DNA from: Corynebacterium aurimucosum ATCC 700975
GTDB lineage: Bacteria; Actinomycetota; Actinomycetes; Mycobacteriales; Mycobacteriaceae
Direction of reading: 5' to 3'
Assembly: GCF_007672725.1 (NCBI RefSeq)
Contig: NZ_VDTC01000002.1
Location: 404,769-468,768, forward strand
Length of the DNA: 64,000 nt
Shown: piece after piece, positions 47,402 through 56,728 of the stretch
Position numbering within the stretch: the stretch's first letter is position 1
How the letters are laid out: the number at the start of each line of letters is the position of its first letter
The notes under the pieces: model-generated
The model's database searches: none
Told to the model about the DNA's origin: nothing
Seen by the model: only the letters and a program-made list of their open reading frames with translations
Translations under genes and position numbers: made by a program

Positions 47402-47974
47402 CTACTGGCGTGCGAGGGTCTTCAAAGCTTCTCTCACCGCTCGAGCAAAGTTGGGACAGTCCGCACGTCTCAGAGCATTGTCTAAACCCCTGAAGTTCTC
47501 TTGGGTCTGCCAGTAATCGAGCTGTTGCTCCGTACAAGTTAGGACTAGCTGAGGTGCGGAGTCATGGACAAGCATTAAAAATTCATCCGCGCCTAGGATC
47601 TCATAATGCTGCGCATCGGGAGAACTTGTAATATCTTCCTTCGCGTTATTTGTAAGGATGATGTCGGCATGCGAAGCAACCGCAGCCGCATGAACGTGGT
47701 AGTCATCTCGGTCCTTGCCGTCAAAAGGCAGCTCGCCCGGAAAGTCCTGAATGATCTCTTCCACCACAGCACTAATTTTCGTGATGCGGTGATCAATTAT
47801 TCTTCCAGGAGCAAACGGATACTTCCGCCGCAAGGCCCGCGTAGTCTCAGCGAGCACGTCCTGCGACGTATGAAAAGTAAACATCCCCCTTGATAAACAC
47901 TGCAACGCAAAAAGCCAATCAAGAATCGTACGGCTCGCTAAGATGTTTGCATCAACAAATACTCTCTGCGGCAT
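47402..47974 (-). CDS. PIN-domain toxin
   Basis: 190 residues from ATG 47974. Acidic metal sites: D8 (RVFVDANIL), E43 (DVLAETTRAL), D88-D91 (GKDRDDYHVHAA) and D104, with ILTNN after. The C-terminal 60 residues form an extra helical part. Such VapC-like ribonucleases pair with an antitoxin made just before; here the HTH protein gene 48036-48479 lies 61 bases upstream. Confidence 0.87.
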   Translation of the reverse strand: MPQRVFVDANILASRTILDWLFALQCLSRGMFTFHTSQDVLAETTRALRRKYPFAPGRIIDHRITKISAVVEEIIQDFPGELPFDGKDRDDYHVHAAAVASHADIILTNNAKEDITSSPDAQHYEILGADEFLMLVHDSAPQLVLTCTEQQLDYWQTQENFRGLDNALRRADCPNFARAVREALKTLARQ

Positions 47975-48035
47975 AGTCAACAGGATACTAAGGGGACTAA
48001 GTCTACGCAGAAGCTAGCCTTGACCCATCCCCCAA

Positions 48036-48479
48036 TTAGACATCAGAGAAAAAGCGCTCGTTCTCCTTTTCAAATTCACGCCACTCACTGAACGCCTGCG
48101 CCCGCTCCTCGGCTCGCTGCTGCTTCAGCTTCAGAACATCATCACGCTTAAATCGGGCGTGCGTTCCGCGCTTATGGGTCGCTATCGCTCCTTCTTTTGC
48201 CCATTTCATGAGGGTGGGACGAGAGACACCCAAAATCTCCGCAGCGACAGTACTGGTAAGTTCCTCGGGTACGCGCGAAATGGTAATTTCGCCGCGCTGC
48301 GCAACAGAAGTCAACACTTGAGAGATCAGTCGCTGCACGTCAAGGGGCAACGACACAACACGACCTTCTGCGTCTGCCACCCGAAAAGTCGCAGCACCGA
48401 GAGAAGGTAGGGACTGGAGATTTTCAACCATGGCATCGTCGATCATTACCCGATCGTTAATCAATGTCGCGGCGTTCAT
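48036..48479 (-). CDS. HTH (excisionase-type) antitoxin
   Basis: 147 residues from ATG 48479, with GGAAGGAGTGC upstream. The middle holds a MerR/excisionase-like helix-turn-helix (SRVPEELTSTVAAEILGVS, then RPTLMKWAKEGAI, residues 75-110). The C-terminal part is a charged helix (RAEERAQAFSEWREFEKENE) that could wrap the PIN toxin. Antitoxin first, toxin second is the usual order. It probably represses its own promoter through the palindrome at 48517-48534. Confidence 0.83.
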   Translation of the reverse strand: MNAATLINDRVMIDDAMVENLQSLPSLGAATFRVADAEGRVVSLPLDVQRLISQVLTSVAQRGEITISRVPEELTSTVAAEILGVSRPTLMKWAKEGAIATHKRGTHARFKRDDVLKLKQQRAEERAQAFSEWREFEKENERFFSDV

Positions 48480-48516
48480 TAGCACTCCTTCCTCTTCTTG
48501 CAACCAATTAAATCCT

Positions 48517-48534
48517 TTTCACTTACAAGTGAAA
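48517..48534. promoter_or_regulatory. 18-bp perfect palindrome, likely antitoxin operator
   Basis: TTTCACTT-AC-AAGTGAAA is a perfect inverted repeat 37 bases before the antitoxin start. It lies where an autorepressor of the pair would bind. Confidence 0.65.
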
Positions 48535-48702
48535 TCTCTTCCAATCGTAGCCATACTGCACGTACGTGACCACAAAATACCCCAATTCGCCACCCCCTTA
48601 CCCGAATTGCCCATGGTCTTTCCCACACTCTAAACCTCCGATCTTCGAATATTTGAACCAGTCTTCGCTGCACGTGTCAGGCACACCTGTCAGAATCAAG
48701 AC

Positions 48703-50175
48703 ATGTCTGTTGAAGCACGCGCTCTCTCCCTCCGGCGCCTGATGCGCGATTCCGCCGCCATCCGGCTCCTGGCTGCGGATAACGCGCCCGTGATTCTGGC
48801 GTTGATTGCGGAGTACTTCCCACGCGGCACCCGGGCGCGGCCAGCAGCAGAGGTATACGAGCTCATGGTCACCGATTTCGAGGTGTTGGCCAGCGAGTTT
48901 TCCATGCCCCGCACGCCACAGAACTACTGCAATGACTGGGTCAAGGCAGGCTGGTTAATCAGAAAGTCCGGAAAGAGCTCCCACGGTGAAACGCTCGAAC
49001 CCAGTGAAGATGCGCTCTCGGCACTCGAAGCCATCGAGCGCTGGGAAGCACCGGTGACCGCGGTGACCGCCTCACGGGTGGAGTCGATCAGCTCGGCGCT
49101 GCAAAGGCTGGCGCGGGATACCAACGAGGACATCGCTAGCCGCGTGGCCAGCTTGGAAGCAGAACGTGACCGCATTGACCGCGAGATTGAGAAGGCACAC
49201 CTCGGGCAGTTTGAAAGCCTCACCGCCGCGGAGACGGAGGAGCGCGTCCAAGACGTACTGAACATGGCCATGGCCGTGCCGAGCGATTTCGCCCGGGTTC
49301 GCCATGAGCTCGAGGCCCTCAACCACCAGCTTCGCCGACAGCTCTTAGATCCGGAGGGCTACCGCGGCGAGGTGCTGGAGGAAATCTTCAACGGCGTGGA
49401 CCACATTGCGGAATCGGAGGCCGGGCGCAGCTTCCGCGGCTTCTATTCCCTCCTGATGGATAGAGAGCGCAGCGCCTGGTTGGACCAATGGATCAAGGAG
49501 GTTCTGGAAAGCGAGCCCGGGCAGCAGCTTGCCCCGGACAGGAGGCAGCGGCTGCGCAGCCTCTTCCGCGATATGGAGGAAACCAGCTTCGAGGTCAACC
49601 AGACCATGACCGGGCTGGCGCGCAGTTTGCGCAACTACGTCTCCTCCGAGCAATTCGCGGAGGACCGGCGCATGATTGAACTGCTGCGCGAGGCCCGCGG
49701 CATGGCCATTGATGCCGCGCAGAACTCCGAACTGAAGGCCTTTCACCGGATGGACACACCGCTGCAGCGCATCGGCATGTCGATTCATTCGGTCTCCCGC
49801 ATCCGCCTGGCCAATCCCGGGCGGGAGGTCGTGGAGGAGGCGCCAGTGGCCTACCAGCCCGGCACGGAAGACCCGCAGGCGCTCTATGAGCTGGTCCGCG
49901 AATCAGAAATCGACTTTGAGGAATTGCACGAGGCGGTACGCGGGGCCGTCGCCAAGTCCGGCCCCTGCACTATTGGCCAGGTGCTGCAGGCCTATCCCCC
50001 GACGCAAGGTCTGGCCAGCGTAGTGGGTTTGGTACATATCGCGGATTCCCACCCGTTGCCCTCGCTGAAAGAAGAACACGAGACAGTCATGTGGACCGAG
50101 GAAGACGGTACCGTGCGTTGCGCCCAGATCCCCACCATGTATTTCGATCACACCACCGTTAAGGAGCTACAGTGA
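48703..50175 (+). CDS. jetA: Wadjet subunit JetA / MksF (DUF3375)
   Basis: 490 residues, DUF3375 family, the kleisin of the Wadjet condensin. An N-terminal winged-helix region (SLRRLMRDSAAIRLLAADNAP) is typical; the middle is helical and Glu/Arg-rich (RVASLEAERDRIDREIEKAHLG). Together with JetB and JetC it forms a complex that detects small circular DNA and extrudes loops. The stop overlaps jetB by four bases. C. glutamicum has an equivalent MksFEBG set, which makes this family placement firm. Confidence 0.93.
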   Translation: MSVEARALSLRRLMRDSAAIRLLAADNAPVILALIAEYFPRGTRARPAAEVYELMVTDFEVLASEFSMPRTPQNYCNDWVKAGWLIRKSGKSSHGETLEPSEDALSALEAIERWEAPVTAVTASRVESISSALQRLARDTNEDIASRVASLEAERDRIDREIEKAHLGQFESLTAAETEERVQDVLNMAMAVPSDFARVRHELEALNHQLRRQLLDPEGYRGEVLEEIFNGVDHIAESEAGRSFRGFYSLLMDRERSAWLDQWIKEVLESEPGQQLAPDRRQRLRSLFRDMEETSFEVNQTMTGLARSLRNYVSSEQFAEDRRMIELLREARGMAIDAAQNSELKAFHRMDTPLQRIGMSIHSVSRIRLANPGREVVEEAPVAYQPGTEDPQALYELVRESEIDFEELHEAVRGAVAKSGPCTIGQVLQAYPPTQGLASVVGLVHIADSHPLPSLKEEHETVMWTEEDGTVRCAQIPTMYFDHTTVKELQ

Positions 50176-50852
50176 CCGCCGCCAACAGCCCCCGCGTCGA
50201 TGCCGCGCACGAGCCGCCGCTGTGGGAACACGATAAAGGAACGCTGACCTACCATTCACGGCGCGCGCTGGTGCAGCTGCTGCAGGGCCCGCTCATTCGC
50301 GCGCAGAAGGAACCGGTACTGTGGGCGGCGATCATCTCCGACGAAGAGAATCTACGCGCCCGGTTGCACGAGGTGTTCCTGGAGCTCGTCGTGGATGAGA
50401 CGGAAGGCTTCGCATTCACCCGCATGGTGGAGGAAGACAGCTTGAGCATCCCGCAGGTACTGCGCACGGACAAGCTTAAGCACATCGACACCGCCATCTT
50501 GTTGAACCTGCGCCAGGAGCTGGGCCTCACCCTGCCTGGCGAGCGCGTCATCGTGGACGTAGAGGATCTTCGGGAGAGCATCGGTTATGTCCGTGCGGTG
50601 GATAATCGCGACGAGGCCGGCTTCACCAAGCGCTTCAACGCGGCAATGAAACGCATACAGAATGACTATTCCCTCATCAGCGCCACCGAAACCGAGGGCC
50701 GCTTTGAGGTTTCCCCGGTGCTGCGCCAGCTTTTCGACGCCTCCACGGTCTCCGCCATCCGGGATGAATACGCCCGCCTGGCGCAGACGGAAGACCAAGA
50801 TGCGCAGGAACAGGAGCAGAAGCAAGAGCAGGAGGATGCCTCCGATGACTAA
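50172..50852 (+). CDS. jetB: Wadjet subunit JetB / MksE (DUF4194)
   Basis: 226 residues, DUF4194 family, the KITE-type winged-helix subunit. Segments RALVQLLQGPLIRAQ near residue 30 and VVDETEGFAFTRMV near residue 72 are typical. A Gln/Glu-rich acidic tail (DQDAQEQEQKQEQED) is unusual, low-complexity and likely disordered. GTG 50172 overlaps the jetA stop; jetC starts 8 bases before the end of this gene. Confidence 0.92.
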   Translation: MTAANSPRVDAAHEPPLWEHDKGTLTYHSRRALVQLLQGPLIRAQKEPVLWAAIISDEENLRARLHEVFLELVVDETEGFAFTRMVEEDSLSIPQVLRTDKLKHIDTAILLNLRQELGLTLPGERVIVDVEDLRESIGYVRAVDNRDEAGFTKRFNAAMKRIQNDYSLISATETEGRFEVSPVLRQLFDASTVSAIRDEYARLAQTEDQDAQEQEQKQEQEDASDD

Positions 50853-53800
50853 GAACACCACCCTCTACCCCGGCCAATTCCGCATCAGCCGCATCCAGCT
50901 GATTAACTGGGGTACTTTCCACGGCTACTTTTCTATCCCGGTGGCCCGCAAGGGTTTCCTCATTACAGGCGGCTCGGGTTCCGGCAAGTCCACGTTGCTC
51001 GATGCCATGTCTGCGGTGCTCGTTCCGCAAAGCCACGTGAAGTTCAACGCGGCGTCGCAACAGGACCTCGGGCGGCACAACGGGCGCAACCTCGTCTCCT
51101 ATGTGCGCGGCGCGTGGCGGCAGCGGGAGAACACGCAGACCGGTGAGATCGCCCCCGAGTATTTGCGGGAGGGCGCCACCAACTCGGTCGTGGCGCTGAC
51201 CTACGATAACGGCGCGGGCAAGCAGCACACCCTCATCGCTATCTTCCGCCTCAACGGCGGTGAGAACTCAGTGAGCCAGATCAAGAAGTTGTATGGGCTG
51301 GTGCCGGGCGACGAGGACATCGACAAGCTCAGCCCCTTGCTCACCCGCAGCCTGGACACCCGCAAGATTAAGGCAATGTACAAGGGCCCCGGCGCGTCCT
51401 TCACGCCGACCTACACCACGTTCGCAGACCGCTTCCGCAAACGCTTAGGGATCAAGAATGTGGAAGGCCAGCTACTTCTCCATCGCACGCAATCCGCGAA
51501 GTCCCTCTCCAGCTTGGACCAGCTCTTTAGGGACTACATGCTGGATCGTCCGGCTACCTTTGAAAAGGCGGATGAGGCCGTCGAGCAATTTGAGGATCTG
51601 CGCCAAGCCTACTTAAGGGTCGAGGACGTCAAGGCCCAGATTGATACGCTCGCTCCCCTGCCCCAGCTGCATGCCCAGCGCACAAGCGCGGAGGCGAACA
51701 AAGCACAAGCGGAGGCCATGGCTGAGGCGCTGCCAGCTGTACGCGCCCGCTTGGTGGCAGAAGAACTGGACGTTCGCATTAGGGCCCTGTCAGCGCAGTT
51801 GGCTGAAGCCCAGTCTCAGGCCGCATCCCTTGAGGCCGATGTTGCTCACCTCGATGACGCAGAGCGCCTCGCCGCAGTGGCCGTCTCCCAGCTCAGTTCG
51901 GGTGAGCTCGATGCCTTAAGGGCCAAGATAGAAACCGCCGAAAAGGAGATTGAGCACCGCACGAAGGAGTTCCAGCGCCTTAGCGCAGCGGCCGGACAGT
52001 GGACTGATCACTACGAGCTCAGCCCGCATGGCTTCGCCCAACTACAGGCCAATGCGAAGATCCGCATCGCGGACTTCGAGGCCGATTTCGAAGACCTCAT
52101 CAACCACCAACAGGAGGCCGGCGTGGCCGCCCGCGACGCCGCCACCGCCTGCTCCACGCTGGACAGCGAGCTGCGCTCCTTCAGCTCGCGGAGAACCAAC
52201 ATCGATAAGACCTTGGTGGAGCTGCGCTCGCAACTGGCCCGCGATACCGGCTATGCCGAGTCCGAGCTCCCCTTCGCCGGCGAGCTCATCGATATCAGCC
52301 CGCACCAAAGCGAATGGGAGCCGGTGATTCAGAAGCTACTGCATAATTTCGCCGCCACCCTGCTCGTGCCTGAAGCCGCGCGAGAGGCCATCAACCAGTG
52401 GGTCAATTCCCGCAACGTGGGCACGCGCTTGGAATACCGCACCATCCCGGAGTTCGCCCCAGCGCCGGCAGCGGCGCGCAGCCCGCGGCAGCTCATCCAC
52501 AAACTCGAGTTCCAAGACCACGCCATGGCGAGTTGGGTACGCCACCACATTTCGCGCCGCTTCAACTACGAATGCGTGGACTCCGTAGCGGAATTGGAGA
52601 AGGTCACCAAGGCCCCGGCCATTACCCGCGATGGCCTGGAAAGCCGCCCCAAGGACAAGGACGGCTCAACGCGCTTCATCAAGGATGACCGCACGCGCTT
52701 TAGCGGCACCGCTTGGTACCGGGTGGGCTCCACCAACACCGCCAAGATTGAACTGCTGCGCTCCCAGCTCACCGAAGCCAAGGCCACCGCCCGCGCTACG
52801 GCCAAGCGGGTTCAGGACTTCAACCGAAAGATGGACGTCCTGCGCTCCCAACGCGATAAGGCCCAACAGGTGCTGGATACTTCATTCCAGGACATCGACA
52901 CCGCCTCCGCCGAGGCCCGCAAGCGCGATCTGCAAGAGCAGTTTGACTCACTGGCTTCCTCCCCGGAGGCCCGAGCCTTGGCCGCCGCGCACGCACAGGC
53001 CAAGCAGAAGCTCAATGCCGCCCGCACCAAACTCAACGAGGCGCAGAAGCACCTGGGCAACGTCGAAGGCGAGCTCGAGCGCTCCACTACTCGCCGCCGC
53101 GGCATCGGCCCCGTGCCGGAGATCGCGGACAAGGACATTGAGACGGCAGTCGTTCAAGCTCTGCACAAAGGCAAACGCAGTCTCACAATCGATGATATCG
53201 ATGCCCGCCGCGATGAAGTCCAGGCCAGCTTGCAACAGACCTCCCGCACGGCAGCGCGCCGCATCGAGGAGGCCAACGACAAGATTGTCTCCGTCCTGCA
53301 CGCCTACCTGTCCCAGTGGCCGGCGGAGGCCGCCGACTTGGAGCCGCAGGCCAGCTTTGCCGGCGAGGGCATTGAGAAGCTCAAGTTCCTCCGGGCGGAC
53401 CGTCTGGCTGATTTCCGCGCCCGCTTCCTCGAGCTGCTCAACGGCCAGACGGTGCGCAACCTCTCCCACCTAGCCACGGATTTGCGCCGCGCCCGCAGCG
53501 ATATTGAGATGCGCATGGAATACATCAACAAATCCCTGGAGCGCTCGCCCTTCAATGGTGAGCGCACCCTGCGCATCGACGTCAAGGACGCCCGCGGCCA
53601 GGTGGTCCAAGAATTCCAGCGGGATCTCGATGCCGCTACTTCCCACAGCCTGGCGGAAGTCACCGCGGATGATCCAGCGGCAGCCATCGCGCGCTACCAC
53701 GCCTTGGACAAGATCTTAAGCCGCCTCGGTTCCAGCCAGCCGGAGGATATCCGCTGGCGCAACGTGGTTTTGGATACCCGCCGGCACGTGAGCTTCGTCG

Positions 53801-54237
53801 GCCGCGAGTGCTACCCCGATGGCACGACGGCCAATACCTATCAGGACTCCGCCTCGCTCTCTGGCGGCCAGGCACAGAAGCTCGTCTTCTTCTGCTTAGC
53901 CGCGGCCCTGCGCTTCCGCCTCGCGGAGCCGGATCAGGACGTGCCCACCTATGGCTCCATCATCTTGGATGAGGCCTTTGACCGCGCCGATCCCGCTTTT
54001 ACCCGCACTGCTATGTCCGTCTTTGCCTCCTTTGGTTTCCACATGATTCTGGCCACGCCGTTCAAGCTCATCCAGACGCTCTCGCCCTACGTGGATGGCA
54101 CCATCGTGGTCAGCTACGACGAGCCCACCATCGACGGCCGCCCGCAGGCGCGCACGGGCTACAAGCTTATCGACGCCTCCACTACCCACGACCCCCAACG
54201 ACCCGCCCCCAAGGACTCCGACGATGCGGACTCCTAA
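50845..54237 (+). CDS. jetC: Wadjet SMC-like ATPase JetC / MksB
   Basis: 1130 residues from ATG 50845; a longer frame upstream is the shadow of jetB. Walker A GGSGSGKST at 42-50 follows LINWGTFHGYFSIPV. Two long coiled-coil arms (about 240-430 and 620-870) flank a hinge region. The ABC signature SLSGGQAQKL lies near residue 1005 and Walker B ILDEAFDRADP near 1040. It dimerises and drives loop extrusion. It overlaps jetB and jetD by 8 and 14 bases. Confidence 0.94.
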   Translation: MTKNTTLYPGQFRISRIQLINWGTFHGYFSIPVARKGFLITGGSGSGKSTLLDAMSAVLVPQSHVKFNAASQQDLGRHNGRNLVSYVRGAWRQRENTQTGEIAPEYLREGATNSVVALTYDNGAGKQHTLIAIFRLNGGENSVSQIKKLYGLVPGDEDIDKLSPLLTRSLDTRKIKAMYKGPGASFTPTYTTFADRFRKRLGIKNVEGQLLLHRTQSAKSLSSLDQLFRDYMLDRPATFEKADEAVEQFEDLRQAYLRVEDVKAQIDTLAPLPQLHAQRTSAEANKAQAEAMAEALPAVRARLVAEELDVRIRALSAQLAEAQSQAASLEADVAHLDDAERLAAVAVSQLSSGELDALRAKIETAEKEIEHRTKEFQRLSAAAGQWTDHYELSPHGFAQLQANAKIRIADFEADFEDLINHQQEAGVAARDAATACSTLDSELRSFSSRRTNIDKTLVELRSQLARDTGYAESELPFAGELIDISPHQSEWEPVIQKLLHNFAATLLVPEAAREAINQWVNSRNVGTRLEYRTIPEFAPAPAAARSPRQLIHKLEFQDHAMASWVRHHISRRFNYECVDSVAELEKVTKAPAITRDGLESRPKDKDGSTRFIKDDRTRFSGTAWYRVGSTNTAKIELLRSQLTEAKATARATAKRVQDFNRKMDVLRSQRDKAQQVLDTSFQDIDTASAEARKRDLQEQFDSLASSPEARALAAAHAQAKQKLNAARTKLNEAQKHLGNVEGELERSTTRRRGIGPVPEIADKDIETAVVQALHKGKRSLTIDDIDARRDEVQASLQQTSRTAARRIEEANDKIVSVLHAYLSQWPAEAADLEPQASFAGEGIEKLKFLRADRLADFRARFLELLNGQTVRNLSHLATDLRRARSDIEMRMEYINKSLERSPFNGERTLRIDVKDARGQVVQEFQRDLDAATSHSLAEVTADDPAAAIARYHALDKILSRLGSSQPEDIRWRNVVLDTRRHVSFVGRECYPDGTTANTYQDSASLSGGQAQKLVFFCLAAALRFRLAEPDQDVPTYGSIILDEAFDRADPAFTRTAMSVFASFGFHMILATPFKLIQTLSPYVDGTIVVSYDEPTIDGRPQARTGYKLIDASTTHDPQRPAPKDSDDADS

Positions 54238-55393
54238 AGACCTGCAGGCACATGCGGCGAAGTACCTACGCAACCACTTCGCCGAAGCGCTCGCCGAACC
54301 CGCTGCGCTCAACCTGGACTGGCCGCTGCACCCGCCAACAGCCACTGCCGCCGCCCGCGATATCAAGGCCACGAGGGACTTCATCCGCGCCTGGCAGCGC
54401 TGGCCGCACCAGGACGAAGTCATCTATGAATCCCGCAATTGGTCGCGCGCGGGCCTAGGCACCAACGACGTTCCCACGCGCGCAGTACTCACCGGCGCCG
54501 CGCGCATCGCTGCCGCCGCGGGCCTGATGCCCGACTACAACCGGGCCCTCCAGCGCGCCCAGGACATCGCCGCCATCTTTCCGAACTCCCCGGATTTCGC
54601 TCATACCGTCCGCCGCACGTACAACCAATGGAAGGACTTAAGCGCCTACGATCTGCGCTGCCTTGGGACGTGCCTGACCTGGCTACGCGCCAACCCCCAC
54701 TCTGGCGAATGGGAGCGCGCCGTGCCGGTGGAAGGGGTGGACGGCAAATGGATAGGCACCCACCGTCGCCTGCTCCTTTCGCTCCTTGCTCCCTTCGGTA
54801 TCACGGACTTGGGCCTGCGCCGCAGTGATGCTCGCCTGCGCCTGCGCTATCTCAACCACGCACCAGCGCTCTCCGATATCGAAATCCCTCTCGCCGACGC
54901 AGCCAGACTCTCCCCCGACACCCCACCCCGGGTGCTCATCGTGGAGAACAAACAAACCTTCCTGGCACTCCCCGCGCTTGCCGACGCCTCCCCAACCACC
55001 ATCGCCATCCTCGGCTCCGGCACCGCCGCCCACCAACTCCACGCACTGGGCTGGCTACAACGAGCCGACATCACCTACTGGGGTGATCTTGATGCCGCCG
55101 GCTTTGCCATCCTCAACGCCGTGCGCGCCCACTTCCCCCACACCACATCACTGCTCATGGACCCCGCCACCGTCACCGAATTCCAGCACCTTGCCGTCCC
55201 CGACCCCGGCGACGGCTCCGCCACGCTTGCCCACCTCACCACCGAAGAGCAGCGCGCCTACCGTCAGCTTTTCACCGCGGGCCGACTGCGCATTGAGCAG
55301 GAGCGGATTCCGTTTACGCATGCGAGTATGGCGATTTATAAGGCACTAGGACCAAATAGCGCACCAACTTCCGAACCGCGCTGGAAAAAATGA
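54224..55393 (+). CDS. jetD: Wadjet nuclease JetD / MksG
   Basis: 389 residues from ATG 54224. N-terminal arm domain (DUF3322, 1-190), then a TOPRIM (DUF2220) domain related to topoisomerase VI A. Active-site residues E241 (VLIVENKQTF) and D288/D290 (YWGDLDAAGF) are intact. It cuts the plasmid that the JetABC complex has extruded. Overlaps jetC by 14 bases. The operon is thus complete and should be functional. Confidence 0.94.
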   Translation: MRTPKDLQAHAAKYLRNHFAEALAEPAALNLDWPLHPPTATAAARDIKATRDFIRAWQRWPHQDEVIYESRNWSRAGLGTNDVPTRAVLTGAARIAAAAGLMPDYNRALQRAQDIAAIFPNSPDFAHTVRRTYNQWKDLSAYDLRCLGTCLTWLRANPHSGEWERAVPVEGVDGKWIGTHRRLLLSLLAPFGITDLGLRRSDARLRLRYLNHAPALSDIEIPLADAARLSPDTPPRVLIVENKQTFLALPALADASPTTIAILGSGTAAHQLHALGWLQRADITYWGDLDAAGFAILNAVRAHFPHTTSLLMDPATVTEFQHLAVPDPGDGSATLAHLTTEEQRAYRQLFTAGRLRIEQERIPFTHASMAIYKALGPNSAPTSEPRWKK

Positions 55394-55424
55394 CCCTCAC
55401 CTGCCAGTAGCCCCGGTGAGGGTC
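55392..55424 (-). terminator. Hairpin at the end of jetD
   Basis: GACCCTCACC pairs perfectly with GGTGAGGGTC around 13 bases. Only the minus strand has a T-run after it (from the A-run at 55385-55390), so it works best for transcripts coming from the right, such as the gene 55545-55817. It may still slow + strand reading from jetD. Confidence 0.65.
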
Positions 55425-55544
55425 GAGCAGCTGTACGCAATGTAGGGCTGCTCCTGCCGAGAATTATGCCGAACGAGCGCAGAGATAGTCAACGCCTGTG
55501 TCACAGTAATGAGCCGGCAGGCAATCATCTCGATGAAGCGAACA

Positions 55545-55817
55545 TCAATCTACGAAGCCATCATCACCAAGCCGATCAAGGTACGCGCTCCAACTTTTAA
55601 AAACGTCAGCAAGCAGATGTAACGGTGCTTCATCAACGTCGTCGCAGTGCCGGAACTCCTTCAGGCTGAATGCTGCCGCACCGACCGCGATAGCGGTTCG
55701 GATACCCACCTCGTAGGTTTCAATTGCATTGCCACGACTTCCAATATCAGCTGACATCGCTATTTCAATTTGGCGGACGACATTGTGGCGCACTGATCGA
55801 TTGAACTGGCTGTACAT
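55545..55817 (-). CDS. Orphan hypothetical protein
   Basis: 90 residues from ATG 55817, with AAAGG upstream. Composition is protein-like (VRQIEIAMSADIGSRGN; VGAAAFSLKEFRHCDD). The reading frame stays open another 43 codons upstream, against the HNH remnant on the other strand, so this may be the tail of a once longer gene. No family recognised. Confidence 0.4.
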   Translation of the reverse strand: MYSQFNRSVRHNVVRQIEIAMSADIGSRGNAIETYEVGIRTAIAVGAAAFSLKEFRHCDDVDEAPLHLLADVFKSWSAYLDRLGDDGFVD

Positions 55818-55887
55818 CTCGCGGCCTTTAAACTGAAGTGCCCCGAGTTTTGTCCCACGGCGTTTGCCTTGATTTCTATTATTTCCT

Positions 55888-56163
55888 GTGGCGGGGTCTG
55901 CTTCCAAAATTCGGGGCACTTCATACCAGCGCGACCCGAAGATCAACCGACGCTATGGACGTCAGTGGCGCAAGATACGTGCCCGCTACGTAGCACTCCA
56001 TCCAGTATGCAAGCAGTGTCAGAAAGAAGGACAGCTCACCCCGACCCAGGAAGTCCACCGCGTGCTCCCACTCTCACGCGGAGGAAGCCACGATTTCACT
56101 AATCTCTTGGCCTTGTTCAAGCCCTGCCACTCACGAATCTCTGCTCTCGACGGAGATCGGTAG
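55888..56163 (+). pseudogene. HNH endonuclease remnant
   Basis: 91 residues from a GTG. The end is clearly HNH: GRQWRKIRARYVALHPVC, then VHRVLPLSRGGSHDFTNL and KPCHSRI. The catalytic His, Asn and His remain. The zinc ribbon has CKQC but the usual ALCxxC has become ALFKPC, and the Asp before the first His is Val. The N-terminus (AGSASKIRGTS) is not the usual one. It looks like a decaying phage HNH gene. Confidence 0.6.
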
Positions 56164-56183
56164 CGGGATCGGGGAACATATTG

Positions 56184-56405
56184 TTATAGGTAGCCCTTAA
56201 GCCACTCGGGCATGCTCGGATCGTCAACGTTCCATGACTCGACAAGTTTTTCGTCGCGTTCCCAGTTGTTCTCATGACCGTCGAAGAACTTGAATCGGTT
56301 GCACTTGTACTTGTAGACAGTGCCGCCCTCGAGTCGATACTCGTTCCAGTAGTAGTTCTGCTTGCCGTAGCCCTTCCACTCATTGGTAGTGTAGATCGTT
56401 GACAT
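56184..56405 (-). CDS. Small hypothetical protein, Tyr/Trp-rich
   Basis: 73 residues from ATG 56405 with AGAAAGAG upstream. Rich in Tyr, Trp and Lys ([29 protein letters not shown]) with an acidic end ([16 protein letters not shown]). It stands alone. I do not recognise it; composition differs from the GC-rich core genes and suggests transfer. Confidence 0.6.
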   Translation of the reverse strand: MSTIYTTNEWKGYGKQNYYWNEYRLEGGTVYKYKCNRFKFFDGHENNWERDEKLVESWNVDDPSMPEWLKGYL

Positions 56406-56470
56406 AGATACTCTTTCTTCTCCCGCAGCGGCGACAATGTAACACGACTCTTATTACTATTCAATGCTAG

Positions 56471-56728
56471 ACCAAAGCATGCTCAAACTGTCCAGAGGGG
56501 CAACCTGTACCTACTTCGCTCCAAAACGGCATCGATTGGAAGCGCTCAGACACGCCAATCATTTCACATGAAGAGTCCGGCTACCCCAACCTCTACAAGT
56601 CCGCCCTCGTCCCGCACGGCAGCGGCGATGACCTCACCTTTGAGTTTTACTTCTCCGGCTTCAGTGAAGGCCACGCTGACTGGCGTATTAGCCGCACCGT
56701 AGCGAAAAGCGTCCAATCGGACTCCTAA
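56471..56728 (+). pseudogene. C-terminal fragment of a lost gene
   Basis: An open frame without start codon reads PTSLQNGIDWKRSDTPII, then HEESGYPNLYKSALV and FEFYFSGFSEGHADW, ending in TAA 56726-56728. It looks like the end of a beta-rich enzyme, perhaps a glycoside hydrolase of the five-bladed type. Its stop overlaps the DUF4276 gene's end on the other strand. A TAG lies just upstream, so it is a fragment. Confidence 0.5.
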
